From the NCBI GenBank assembly GCA_003013855.2, contig ML058408.1, forward strand, positions 3,472,001-3,536,000: a DNA stretch of 64,000 nucleotides, given 5' to 3'. Position numbers and translations under genes: made by a program. The stretch is from Liriodendron chinense (lineage: Eukaryota > Streptophyta > Magnoliopsida > Magnoliales > Magnoliaceae). The notes under the pieces were generated by a model. That model ran no database searches. It was not told the DNA's origin and saw nothing but the letters and a program-made list of their open reading frames with translations. Below, piece after piece: positions 23,111-34,393 of this stretch (position 1 is its first letter; each line of letters begins with the position of its first letter).

Positions 23111-26100
23111 GCAAGTTAGTGCCATCCTCACTCAAAAGACTCCCCCAAAATTCAAAGATCCCGGTAGTCCCACCGTCTCATGTATCATTGGAGACTACCG
23201 GATTGAACGTGCCTTGTTAAACTTGGGGGCGAGTGTGAACTTGATCCCATACTCGGTATATGAGCAATTGGGCCTTGGTGAATTAAAACCCACTAAAACC
23301 ACATTGCAACTCGCTGATAGATCTATCCGTGTACCGAGGGGGATAGTTGAGGATGTTCTAGTCCAAGTTGACAAATTCTACTACCCGGTAGATTTTATAG
23401 TCTTGGACACACAACCGGTTTTGGATGCTAGCACCCAAATACCGGTAATATTAGGCCGCCCATTCCTTGCCACATCAAACGCAATCATCAATTGCCGGAA
23501 TGGGGTGATGCAACTATCTTTTGGAAACATGACACTAGAGGTAAATGTGTTTCATTTGGGCAAAAGACATAGGGATGTCGATGATGATGAGTTCTTCGAT
23601 GTGAACATGCTCGAAACTTTTGAAGAAGAAGAACTCCTCCAACTTGAACCACTAGAAAGCTTGGAGACATGCTTAGCACATTTCATGGATTCCGAAGATC
23701 CCATCAGTAGTGAGATTGTGCAGGCATTAAATATAGAAACACCGGTAGTTGATACTAGCCGGTGGAGGCCCCATTTTGAAAAATTGCCACCAACCACATC
23801 AAGGCCTCTACCGTCTAACATCAAACCACCAAAGCTTGACCTCAAACCGCTGCCATCAGAGCTTAAATACGTATATTTGGGTCAAGAGGAAACGTTCCTA
23901 GTTGTCATTGCCTCCCACCTAGAGAAAGACCAAGAGCTCAAGTTGATTGAGCTACTCAAAGAACATCGGGAAGCCATAGGTTGGACAATAGCGGATCTCA
24001 AAGGGATAGATCCTTCAGTTTGCACTCACCGTATACACCTTGAAGAAAATGCAAAAACGTCTAGACAACCTCAAAGAAGGCTAAATCTAAACATGATGGA
24101 GGTTGTCAAAGCCGAGGTGTTAAAGCTATTGGATGTGGGTATCATCTACCCCATCTCAGATAGCCAATGGGTGAGTCCCACCCAAGTTGTCCCCAAGAAA
24201 TCCGGTATTACCATCATTGAAAACACCAACAACGAGCTTATACCGACTAGGGTGACCACCGGTTGGCGTATGTGCATTGATTATAGGAAGCTCAACACGG
24301 TTACTAGGAAAGACCACTTCCCTCTCCCATTTATGGATCAAATTTTGGAGAGGTTGGCAGGCCATCCCTATTATTGCTTCCTAGATGGCTATTCCGGATA
24401 CAACCAAATTGAGATAGCTCCGGAAGACCAAGAGAAAACCACATTTACATGCCCGTTTGGTACCTTCGCTTACCGAAGGATGCCATTCGGGTTATGCAAT
24501 GCACCCGCCACATTCCAACGATGCATGTTGAGTATTTTCTTGGACATGGTGGGTGAGTTTCTTGAGGTGTTCATGGATGACTTTTCTGTTTTTGGTTGTA
24601 CATTTGATGAGTGTCTCGAGCACTTGAAGTTGGTTTCGATGAGGTGTGAGGAAAATCAACTTGTATTAAACTGGGAAAAGTGCCATTTCATGGTACAAAG
24701 AGGAATAGTCCTTGGACATATCATCTCGTCCAATGGAATAGAAGTAGACCGGGCGAAAATTGACATAATTTCCAATCTACCACCACCCAAAAGCATACGC
24801 GATGTGCGGCCCTTCCTTGGACACGCCGGTTTCTATCGAAGGTTTATAAAGGACTTTAGTCACATCTCAAGGCCTTTATGCAACCTTCTACAAAAGGAGA
24901 ACCAATTTGAGTGGAGTGCCGAATGTCAATTAGCTTTTTCAAAGCTAAAAGACATGTTAACAACCGCTCCTATCATGCAACCACCAGATTGGTCCACTCC
25001 TTTTGAGTTGATGTGCGATGCAAGCGATTTTGCTATTGGGGCGGTGTTAGGCCAAAAGAAGGATAAAAAGCCCCATGTCATCTACTACGCAAGTAGGACC
25101 TTGAATCCTGCCCAAGTTAACTATTCGACTACGGAGAAAGAGCTCCTAGCTGTCATTTTTGCCTTGGACAAATTCAGGCCATACTTAATAGGATCCAAAG
25201 TTATTGTTTATACAGATCATGCGGCGCTGAAATACCTTCTTTCCAAGAAGGATGCTAAGCCCCGTTTGCTAAGATGGATCCTACTCCTTCAAGAATTCGA
25301 TTTGGAGATCAAAGATAAGAAGGGGGTAGAAAATGTGGTGGCGGATCATCTATCCCGCCTAGTCCTACCAAATTCCATTGACGAGTCACCTATTGAGGAC
25401 TCATTCCCTGATGAGCAACTCTTTGTTGCTATGCATCCACCATGGTACGCTGATATAGCTAATTATCTTTCCACAGGTGCGGTGCCGACTCATTGGACTG
25501 CGCAAGACAAACGTAAATTTCTAAGGGAAGTGTGCAGATTTTTCTGGGATGAACCTCTATTATTTAAATATTGCTCAGACCAAATTATAAGAAGATGCGT
25601 CCCCGATGATGAACACAATTCAGTCATCTCCTTTTGTCATGATCAAGCATGTGGGGGTCATTTTTCAGCCAAGAAAACAACTGCAAAAATTCTGCAGTGT
25701 GGTTTTTATTGGCCCACATTATTTAAAGATACCCACGAGTTTTGCAAAGCGTGCGAGCGCTGCCAGAAGTTAGGAGGATTATCCCGTCGAAATATGATGC
25801 CTCTCACCCCAATTCAACATCTTGAAGTCTTTGACTGTTGGGGCATCGATTTCATGGGACCATTCCCCTCATCTTTTGGACATGTCTATATTCTGTTGGC
25901 CGTAGACTATGTGTCTAAATGGATAGAGGCTATCCCATGTAGAACCAACGATCATCGTACGGTTCTCAAGTTTCTCAAAGAAAACATACTTTCTAGATTT
26001 GGGACGCCTCGAGCCATTATTAGTGATGGTGGTTCTCACTTTTGCAATAGACCTTTTTAAACTTTGATGAAGAAATATGGTATTAGGCACAAAGTGAGTA

Positions 26101-26738
26101 CCCCATACCACCCACAAACAAGTGGGCAAGCTGAAATCTCCAATAGGGAAATCAAGCAGATTTTGGAAAAGACGGTGAGACCGGATCGCAAGGATTGGTC
26201 CCTAAGATTAGATGATGCACTTTGGGCTCACCGTACTGCCTACAAGACACCCATTGGAATGTCCCCTTATAGACTTGTCTATGGGAAAGCTTGCCACTTG
26301 CCTGTGGAGATAGAACACAAAGCCTATTGGGCAATTCGGGCTTTAAATTTTGACATTGACAAGGCTAGCTCGCTTCGCAAACTTCAAATAAATGAGCTTG
26401 ATGAGATCCGGAACGATGCATATGAGAATTCGAGAATTTACAAGAGCAAGATGAAGGCCTTTCATGACAGGCATATCTTAAGGAAATCTTTCCATGAAGG
26501 GCAGAAAGTGCTCTTATATAATGCCCGACTTCATCTTTTTCCGAAAAAATTACGATCTCGATGGACCGGCCCATATATTGTCAAAGAAGTTTTTCCTCAT
26601 GGGGCTGTTGAGATTGAGAAGGCAGCGAATGGTGACTGTTTCAAAGTTAATGGACAACGCCTTAAACCATTTGTTGAGAAATTTGATTCAGAGGACATGT
26701 CCATCTCCCTGAATGATCCTGTCTATCAGGATGATTGA
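23111..26738 (+). pseudogene. Element B pol (protease, RT, RNase H, integrase)
   Basis: Protease region with NLGASVNLIPYS at about 23218, where the catalytic Asp of DLGAS is Asn. RT has WRMCIDYRKLN, FLDGYSGYNQI and FMDDF (FMDD at 24570-24581). RNase H has MCDASDFAIGAVLGQ, EKELLAVIFALDKF and YTDHAALKYLL. Integrase has its His/Cys zinc motif near 25630-25765 (H and C pairs in CHDQACGGHF and CKACERC), then FDCWGIDFMGPFP, IISDGGSHF and GQAEISNREI, supplying D, D and E. The C-terminal LRSRWTGPYIV is a GPY/F-type module, ending at 26738. The frame 23214-26060 is open, and one TAA (26058-26060, where A has GAA) splits the integrase. The enzymes copy and insert the element; this copy lacks an intact protease site and integrase. 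Confidence 0.94.
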
Positions 26739-27863
26739 TCTCCTAGTCTGATGGAGGTATATCATAGGTAGGTTTTATTTAGTTTTACTATCTTAGTAGG
26801 ATTTAGTTGTTGTAGTTGCAGACTTCCATGATCGCTCTCCCAGGTATTATTGTTCTCACTCTCTCATATTTTACCATTGCTCTCATGTTCATGCTACTTG
26901 ACTATCTTTTTACAATGAGGACAATGCAAGATTTGGTTGGGGGGTGAGATGAGATCCCTCATCTAGCATATTGCCACATTTCGAGCTTCATATGCACGAA
27001 TTTTTTTGAATTTTCTAACATCTCAAAAATCCTTTAGAAAATCTTGTTTCTATATATTCGAGAGGTTATGAGTAGAAGAGGAGGAAAAACGAAGTGTGTG
27101 ATGTTGTAGTTTTGAATTTCTCCCAACATAATGGTTTTATATGATAGTTCCCCTATTGTTGTGATTAATAGAAAAGTTGAACACCTTTACACCAAGTTCA
27201 CATTACACGATTTTCATGAGTGACAGGTTTTTTGATTTGTGGATTAGCTAGACTTTGGTTTAGAGGTGTTGAGTAGCCAAGCCGGGGTATTTTGTCCATC
27301 CTTGTCCATGGGAAAATAACGGAGGATATGGATTTCTAAAAATCCTATCTAATTTTAAAAGAAAAAGGAAAGAAAGGATGAAATCGGGAAGGAAAGAAAA
27401 ATGGTGGAAAATTCCGAAAAGGGCTACCTATTACCAACCGGGGGATGGTCGAACCGTAACCAAAGCCGGAAATGGGACGTAGTGTGAAAGCCGTCGGAAG
27501 GACGGCAAGGCAAATTCCTATCATAGGCTTGCTGTTGCTCTGTGCACCTTAAAATCATTGGTTTACCTAATCTATGAAGAAGATGATCCCAGGAACTCAT
27601 GAGATGAATTTTCACTATACACACTAGGTTGAATTTGTTCGAGTTCTTCTATTTATCAATCAATCAGCGGGAATTTCATGTAGACACTTCTTATGTTTTG
27701 AGAGTCCAAGGTTCAGCTTCTATCACCTAGCTTCTCCAAATTTTATACTTGTACATCCTGGAATGGGTAGAAACATAGTTTCTAGAAGAGAGTTGGGTTT
27801 GGAGGTTTGAAATTGTTTCATGCATGTTTTGCTCGGGACTAGCAAAAAGCTGGTTGGGGGGTG
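26739..27863 (+). other. Element B 3' region and polypurine tract
   Basis: No open frame of note, so no envelope-like gene. It contains GAGGACAATGCAAGATTTGG near 26918 and CTACCTATTACCAACCGGGG near 27423, both shared with the same region of A (46521-47646). That conservation, unlike the rest, may mark functional RNA or packaging sequence. The polypurine tract TGGTTGGGGGGTG is at 27851-27863, directly before the 3' LTR. Confidence 0.8.
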
Positions 27864-29299
27864 TGTTGAACCTCCAATTTATACATTGCATTGCCCATTA
27901 CAGGACAAGGTTTGCATGCTTTTCATGGTTTAAAGGCCCACCTAACATATGTTTTGTGATTATAGGGATGAGAGCGGACTTCATTCAATTACAAGCCAAA
28001 AGAATGCATTTGGAGCTATTGCATGAAGTCCTAAGATGGACCAAAGAAAGAAGAAGAAAGAAGGAGAAAAGAGGATGAAGAAAAGAAGAAAAAGCTGAAG
28101 AGAAACAAGGCAGACCGGTCGTCCGACCGGTCAGCCACATCAAAGGATCAAGTGGAAGACAGGCCGATCGGTCATGACCCGTCGGCCACATGATGGCTGT
28201 TCACATTGAAGATAGGCCGACCGGTCAAGACCGGTCGGCCATACACGCTGGATGGTTGATAGATCAGCCCGACCGGTCATGACCGGTCGGGTATGTTTGC
28301 TGGAATGAATGGACAGGTCTGTCCGACCGGTCTTGACCGGTCGGCAGTGCTCCCTGGAATGCTTAAAAGATTAGTCCGACCGGTCACGACCGGTCGGCTC
28401 TGCGTAAGAAGATCCCTTTCTAATTTAGGACTCCGAAAATTGCTGCGCAATGCGTAGTCTTTCGCAAAATCCGACGCAAGGAAGGTTGTTTGCTATAAAA
28501 GGACACCTAGGGGTTCTTCCTAGGGTATCAGGGAGGCTAGGGAATGTGAGTTTGGCGGGTGAAGGCGATTGTGGAGCGTCTGCAACTCTCCTATTCGGGT
28601 TTTTCTATTTTTATGCTTTATTTCAGAGTTTTTAGTTGTAGCATGACTATGCTCGGCTAAAACCTCTCAGCTAAGGCTGAGAGGTAAAGCTTGTAGCTAA
28701 TACTATGTTGATTTCAGTTTAATTCAAGTAATTTACATTCAAGTTTGAATTTTTGCATGGTTTAGTTCCAAATAATGGTAGTTTGAGATGTTTTATCTGA
28801 GTTTATGTGCTCCGGACATGAATTCCTTTTAATTCTCTGAGATTATCATGTTTGTTTATCTAAATTCGGATTATAGTAATCCTTGAGCAGGCCATAGTCC
28901 AGAGGCATGGCTGTTACTCTGCAGGCTATAGTTTGAGTTTTGTATTGATTGAATGGAACTAGAACTTGGAAGTTCAACTTGAATGTGATGGAATGTGTGT
29001 GAATGCTTTACTTTCCAACTAGATGAGAGATAGGACTTCAAATCTAGTTGTGTTCTCTATTTGGATTGACTGAATTGACATAGGATTGCTACAAGTGGAT
29101 CCTTGAAAGCCTTAGTACTTAGTATCTCTGATTTTCATTAAATTTCTGTTTTAAGTAAGCACTCTTTTAAATCTGATTTCCTTTAAAAAGCCGAGTTGCT
29201 GGAGTGATTTGGTAGCTGTTACTATTTCCCTGTGGATCGACCTCGGCCTTACCGAGATTTATTACTACATCGCAGCCTTACACTTGAGGCGAGCGATCA
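27864..29299 (+). repeat. Element B 3' LTR
   Basis: 1436 bp, about 1% different from the 5' LTR. It ends GCGATCA followed by the duplicated ctcga at 29300-29304 and then C sequence. Confidence 0.97.
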
Positions 29300-29304
29300 C
29301 TCGA

Positions 29305-30565
29305 TGATCCCTTTGATTGGTCAGGATGATGACTGGATTCATGATTTTCTGTTGGAGAGGGTCGCAGGTCTAGATCTGACCTTTGATTCTTCGATCGGGG
29401 TTGCCGGGACCCTTCTTGATGGTTCAGATGCATTTTTTGATGGTCGGATTGGCCAGGATGCCACGATGTGCGGTGTGATCTTTGCTGATAGCCCTTTTGA
29501 TGGAGAGTATCGTCCTTCTCATGAGGTGGGCGACTCTTCTCATGCGGCTAAGGTCATGGCAGTTTCTGATAGTGATGCGACTATATCAGACATAGTCGTT
29601 GCTGAGGGCAGGTCAGGGGCTGTCGAGTCTGCAGAGGTTCCAACTTTTCCTTTTCCTTCGCCCATTGATCTTCCGATCCTCGATGAGCTGTCATTGATTT
29701 CTGGGCCTTTTGTTTTGGAGGGGGTACCCGTGAGGACTTGTCAGCTGCTTCCTCGTCCTTCTTGCTCGCCACGACTGCTTGCTTGGCTTGATAGCTTGTC
29801 AGTTTATGAGATTTCGGGATTTGGAGTCCTATGGCTTCAGCAGTCTGATCCATATGGCTAGAGTTGACATTGATTGGAGGATGCTCGGAGCTACATTGAT
29901 TGACTGGGTCCCTTCATTGAACTTGTTCGCGTTCAACGACATGGAGATGGGACCCTCTTTGGAGGAGCTTGCACGCTTGATAGGCCTACCTTGGAATTAT
30001 ACTCAGTATTTCTCGCCGAAGACATTGCCGAAGACTGCCACACCGCAGAACTGGTTCGGGATCCCTATCTTGTTCGGCCTGCAGCTGCCGGCCAGGATGC
30101 TGTAGTGTTTTCCTTGGATTTACTGTATGATCTCTTTTCGGGTCCTCGGAGTGTGGCCGGATCTATTCTTGCTCGGAACGCACTGATGTTCTACTTGATA
30201 GCTGAGGTGCTATTCTCGGGATGACGGAGGTCCCAGACTCCTTTGCTTTTTGAGGTGATGAGCCGAGCTACCCGACGGCAGGGGATCATTTCTCTCATCC
30301 TGGCCGAGCTGTTTAGTGGGCTGACTGATAGGGCTGTCAATGGCACGGATCTTGATCCGTATCCGATCCGTATCCGATCCGATTTAATCGGATTCGGATC
30401 AATAATCGGATAATCGGGTCGGATACGGATATCCAAAGATGATCCGTTTAATATTCGGGTCGGATTCGGATCAACCTTGATCCGGCCCGTTAACGATCCG
30501 ACCCGATAAAAAAAAATAAAAAATAAAAAATAAATAAAATAAAATAAAATAAAAACATATGATAA

Positions 30566-30606
<41 letters not shown>

Positions 30607-31786
30607 TATCCGGTCGGATATCGGGTCGGATCATAATCGGATCGGAAACGGATTTCGAAAAATTTAATCGGGTCGGGTTCGGATCATATACTTGTGATCC
30701 GAATCGGATTCGGGTCGGATTCGGGTCGGATATATTCTTAATCGGGTCGGATTCGGATCATCACTGATCCGGCCCGTATCCGACCCGTTGACAGCCCTAC
30801 TGACTGACTGTGCCCTGGTCCGCACTCATGTCCTTCGCGGCTGTTGTGCATTTCTTCAGGTATCTTTTCTGCACATTTCCCTTCTTGCTTTGTTAGGAAT
30901 TGCTTTAGCTGAACTTCTTTTCCTTCTTGTGATCAGGTCTGGCTATGGGAGCGTCTTTCGTTGACCGTTCCTGTACCCTTTCCTGACACCCGTCGCCCAG
31001 ACCTTATGCGACATATCATGGAGTTTCTTCCGCATACATGCTAGGATGAGCGAGCCTTTGTATCGCAGGATGTTCGCTGAACTTCGTGACTAGAATGTTC
31101 GTTGGGAGTCATCTTGGCTTTCACTTCCTCCAGTGCTTTGCGATGCGCACCGCCTTCCTCTGATGTTGGTAGGCTTTCGATCTTACTTTTCCTACCACCC
31201 TACCCGGTTCCTGCGGTAGTTTGGGTACGAGCAGGATGTTCCTCTTTTTGCTTTTATGGGTATCGGGCGCCGAGCACTTCCATTTAGGACCTCTGACTTT
31301 AGGACTCGGATTGATGGATCCTGGGCGAGTTACCTAACTGCTGATCTGCTTGGTTTTGAGTTGCGGGCCTTTCCGATGGCGTCCGCCCCATATCTGTACT
31401 GGGTTGCTGAGCAGTCTCTATATCGACGTATCCCTTGCTGGCATCAGACTGCTGATGAGGATGAGCAGAATATCCTTGGAGATGCCGGCTCTTCATCTGG
31501 TTCATATGAACCCTTTGAGGAGCGCCCATTCATTGATCCTGGCTTCCTTTTGGCCACTCATGGCCATTTGCTGTCTGAGATTTCCGCCCTTCAGTATCAT
31601 TGTGAGATGATGTCGTGGAGATTGGCTGCCGATCAGAGGTTGTCTGATGAGGAGACAGCGATCCGTACCCTTGAGCGCGATGAGGCGCATTACCTGCGTA
31701 TGGAGGTGAATAGGTTGAGAGTGAGGCTATTTCATTATGAGTCAGAGGACTTACCTGATGTGGCCGAGGAGGAGGGTAGAGATTGA
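29305..31786 (+). pseudogene. Antisense gene 2 of element C, C-terminal half
   Basis: Continues the frame left at 19630: IPLIGQDDDWIHDFLLERV to a stop at 29861. In another frame it reads FRDLESYGFSSLIHMARVD, WVPSLNLFAFNDMEMGPSLE and ELARLIGLPW, wording like the plant mobile domain/DUF7745 group of transposon-borne proteins. A further frame change (29991-30224), a TGA at 30222-30224 and the MITE at 30329-30799 follow. With the MITE removed the frame reads through LTDCALVRTHVLRGC to a GT-AG intron (30860-30936) and then VWLWERLSLTVPVPFPDTRR. The last part (31256-31786) ends in a probable coiled coil (DEETAIRTLERDEAHYLRME). A likely polyadenylation region (TTAATGAAAAAG) is near 31895. Decayed; function unknown. 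Confidence 0.7.
30329..30799. mobile_element. hAT-like MITE
   Basis: 471 bp with inverted ends: TAGGGCTGTCAATGG at the left, and at the right CCGTTGACAGCCCTA, whose reverse complement is TAGGGCTGTCAACGG. A perfect 8-bp target-site duplication, ctgactga, is at 30321-30328 and 30800-30807, as for hAT transposons. The inside is made of repeated GGTCGGAT/ATCCGACC words plus an A/T-rich and a CT-repeat stretch (30510-30603). No coding capacity. Confidence 0.95.
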
Positions 31787-32897
31787 TTGTGTTAGCCACC
31801 TGCACATTCTTTTTTGCATATATGATTGATGATGATGCATTTTTTGTATTTTTTGAAAAAGATGACACGATATGTGTAAAAGAAATATGATGCTTTTAAT
31901 GAAAAAGAAGAAAACTTTTTTGAGAATCTATTGTGCCATCAGTTGTTTTGTGAGTGTGTCTGGATTTTGTGTCGGGATATAGGAATTAGAGTTGGGGCTC
32001 AGCAAATGCTTTGACCGATGACTCGAGATTTGACTTGTGTGCTCCTTTGGTTCCCTAGAGGTGTAGGCAACGGAAACTGTTGCCTCCTGAGATTGTCAGA
32101 ATTTGTAGAGCTCTTCGTTCCTGACTGCACTTCTTCTTGTTCTTGAACTGTGACTGCTCGAACCGATCTGGACTGTCTGATTTCCTGGTACCTGCACTTT
32201 TATTTTTTCTTTTTCCATTTGAGCCATTTTTGCCTGCAGCGCTCTTTCGAGTTTTCACCACAGCCGGCCTTTTCCCGTCATTTTTGCCCGTGGCGCCCTT
32301 TCGGGTTTTCACCACGTCCCGGGTGTTTGATCTTGCCTGCCCTTTGGCAGCTATGCTGTTTTTACCCTCAGTGCCCTTTCGAGTTTTCACCAAGTCCGCT
32401 GTATGCCCACTGTTTTTACTCGGAGCGCCCTTTCGGGTTTTCACTCCGCCCTCTTTGTCTAGGCACACATTGTCTCTTTTTTTTCTTTTTCTTTTTTTCT
32501 TTCTTTTTTTCTGGATCTTTGGATAACTGCGGCGGCTAGAGGTCGGGAATCCGTCATTGCTGGCCGATGGCAGTCTTTCAGCCCTTATCCTAAGTTACGA
32601 TGATAGAGCTGTTGGTCTTAGCTAAAGACCCTTCTGAGATGAATGGATGGGTGACTGTGTTTCTTCTTGGGTTGATTTTTTCTTGGGTGCCTTGCTTTGG
32701 CATCCCTTTTCTCTTTTCTTCTTTTTTTTTTCTTTTGTATTCTTTTTCTCTTTTTTTGTGTTTTTTTTTTGTATTTTTCTTTTGAATCCCCTTATTTGAA
32801 ACACTTGTTGGTGGACAGAAATGATTTCTCAGAGGTGTTAGCTTCGACCTCTTGACTTCAGCTCTATTAAAGTAACTCTTGATAAGGGCAAAATGAC
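31787..32897. other. Region between C's integrase and antisense gene 2
   Basis: Mostly low-complexity pyrimidine-rich plus strand (32480-32520 and 32700-32780). It contains the short-motif repeats noted at 32055-32468. C's pol ends with the stop complementary to 32898-32900. Confidence 0.6.
32055..32468 (-). other. Lys/Arg-rich repeat frame (VKTRKG motif)
   Basis: A 137-codon minus-strand frame with the peptide VKTRKGA-x-GKN repeated about four to five times, from a DNA word CCCTTTCGGGTTTTCACC (plus strand) repeated near 32240, 32300, 32367 and 32424. It lies just downstream of C's integrase in the sense direction. It could be a decayed basic C-terminal extension or simply a short tandem repeat that happens to be open; I cannot decide. 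Confidence 0.4.
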
Positions 32898-34375
32898 TTA
32901 CCCGTGAAAGATCTTCACTTTGTCGGCGTTGATTGGCTCAGGAAGATCCACCCCCCCTCATGCTGGTGAGTCTGAGGGCGCCTCCGGGAAGTACTTCTCT
33001 GATGATCAGCGGCCCGTCCCATGAGGGTTTGAATTTTCCTCTGGGATCCGGAAGGTGCGACGGTAGAATCTTCTTCATGACCATGTCGCCTACCTTGAAA
33101 CTTCTTTTTCAGACTCTCTTGTTGTAAGCCCGAGCGATCCTTTTCTGATAACACTGAGAATGACTTAGCGCATGCATGCGCTTTTCATCTGCTAGCTGCA
33201 ACTGATCGAATCTAGCCCGTTGGCATTCTCCTTTTTCAACTCCGCTTTCTAATAACACCCATAGTGATGGTATTTCCACCTCGACTGGCAGAACTGCTTC
33301 CATTCCATAAGTAAGCTCGAAATGAGTAACGCCCGTAGCAGACCGTACAGACGTTCGATAGGCCCAAAGTGCATATGGGAGCATATCTGACCAATCTCGA
33401 TAGTCACGATCATGTTCTCGAGTATCCTGACGATTGTCTTGTTTGCGGCTTCTACCCCACCATTCATCTGAGGACGATAGGGGCTTGATCGATGACGTTG
33501 AATCTTGAATTTGCTGAGGAAGTCGTCCATCTTCTTGTTGACGAACGGGGTCCCATTATCTGTGATGATAGCATTGGGGATTTCATACCGGCATATGATG
33601 TTGTTCTTCATGAATTTGACCACCTGGGATGCTGCAATCGTGGTGTAGGAGGCTGCTTCTACCCATTTGGTGAGTAGTCGACTGCCACAAGTATGTACTC
33701 ATGACCGTTTGATGCTTTGGGACTAATCTTACCGATGATGTTGAGTCCCCACATGGAGAAGGGCCAGGGGGTGGTCAGGTTGTATAATTCTGACGAGGGG
33801 GCATGGATTTGATTTGCATGCTCCTGACACTTGAAGCATTTTCTGACGTGCTGGCAACAGTCTGTCTCCACGGTTAGCCAATAGTAGCCAAGTCGTAGAA
33901 TCTTTTTCGCCATCATGTGCTCGTTCATGTGTGGGCCGCAGATTCCTTCGTGTATTTCTTTCATGATTTTTGCAGCTTCTGTTTCATCGACGCATAGAAG
34001 GAGGATGTGATTATAAGATCGCTCGTAAAGAACTTCGCCACTGATGGTGAACTGGCCTGCCAAACGTTGGATGGTTTGGCGATCTATTGCTGTTGCTGAC
34101 TACAGATACTCCTGGGTTTTGAGATATTGCTTGATGTCAGCATACCAGGGTTTGTCAGGAACAGCTTCGGCTTCTTCTATTTGCAGGTAAAAGGTAGGTT
34201 CGTCTTGAACTTCGACTGTAAGCTCCCATTCTGAAGCTCCTTTTGGTATCTTGAGCATTGATGCAAGTGTGGCGAGAGCATCTGCAAACTGTTTCTTGGC
34301 TCTGGGCATGTATGAGAAGGTGACTTCTTTGAACTCCTCGATCAAATTTTCAAGATACACATGATATGGTATCAA
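32898..34375 (-). pseudogene. Element C integrase, broken
   Basis: From the right: the end of RNase H and tether (PYHVYLENLIEEFKEVTFSY, ADALATLASML), then the His/Cys motif (EIHEGICGPHMNEHM, CQHVRKCFKCQ). The core follows. The first catalytic position reads WGLNIIGKISPKAS, with Asn where Asp is required (AAC, plus-strand complement near 33737). The second Asp (IITDNGTPF) and the Glu (GGVEAANKTI) are present. Breaks: a stop at 34100, a stop after VAVDYSPNG (33659), and a frame change near 33300 before LPYALWAYRTS. The C-terminal part continues to EPINADKVKIFHG and a stop at 32898. The integrase would insert the cDNA in the nucleus; this one is dead. Confidence 0.88.
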
Positions 34376-34393
34376 CTTCTCGTCCTTGGTTTT

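Larger units (their letters stand above)
19631..29299 (+). mobile_element. Element B: young Athila-like Ty3/gypsy element
   Basis: Complete element of 9669 bp with near-identical LTRs (19631-21067 and 27864-29299), PBS, gag, pol, PPT and a perfect 5-bp target-site duplication ctcga (19626-19630 and 29300-29304). By eye the LTRs differ at about 15 substitutions and one indel (about 1%). It sits inside antisense gene 2 of C, transcribed in the same direction as that gene. It is related to element A across gag and pol. No envelope-like frame is present. Confidence 0.97.

Noticed and set aside
32137..32539. Plus frames of 129 codons rich in Phe and Leu
   Set aside because: They are the complement of the Lys-rich repeat and of poly-pyrimidine runs; composition alone explains them.
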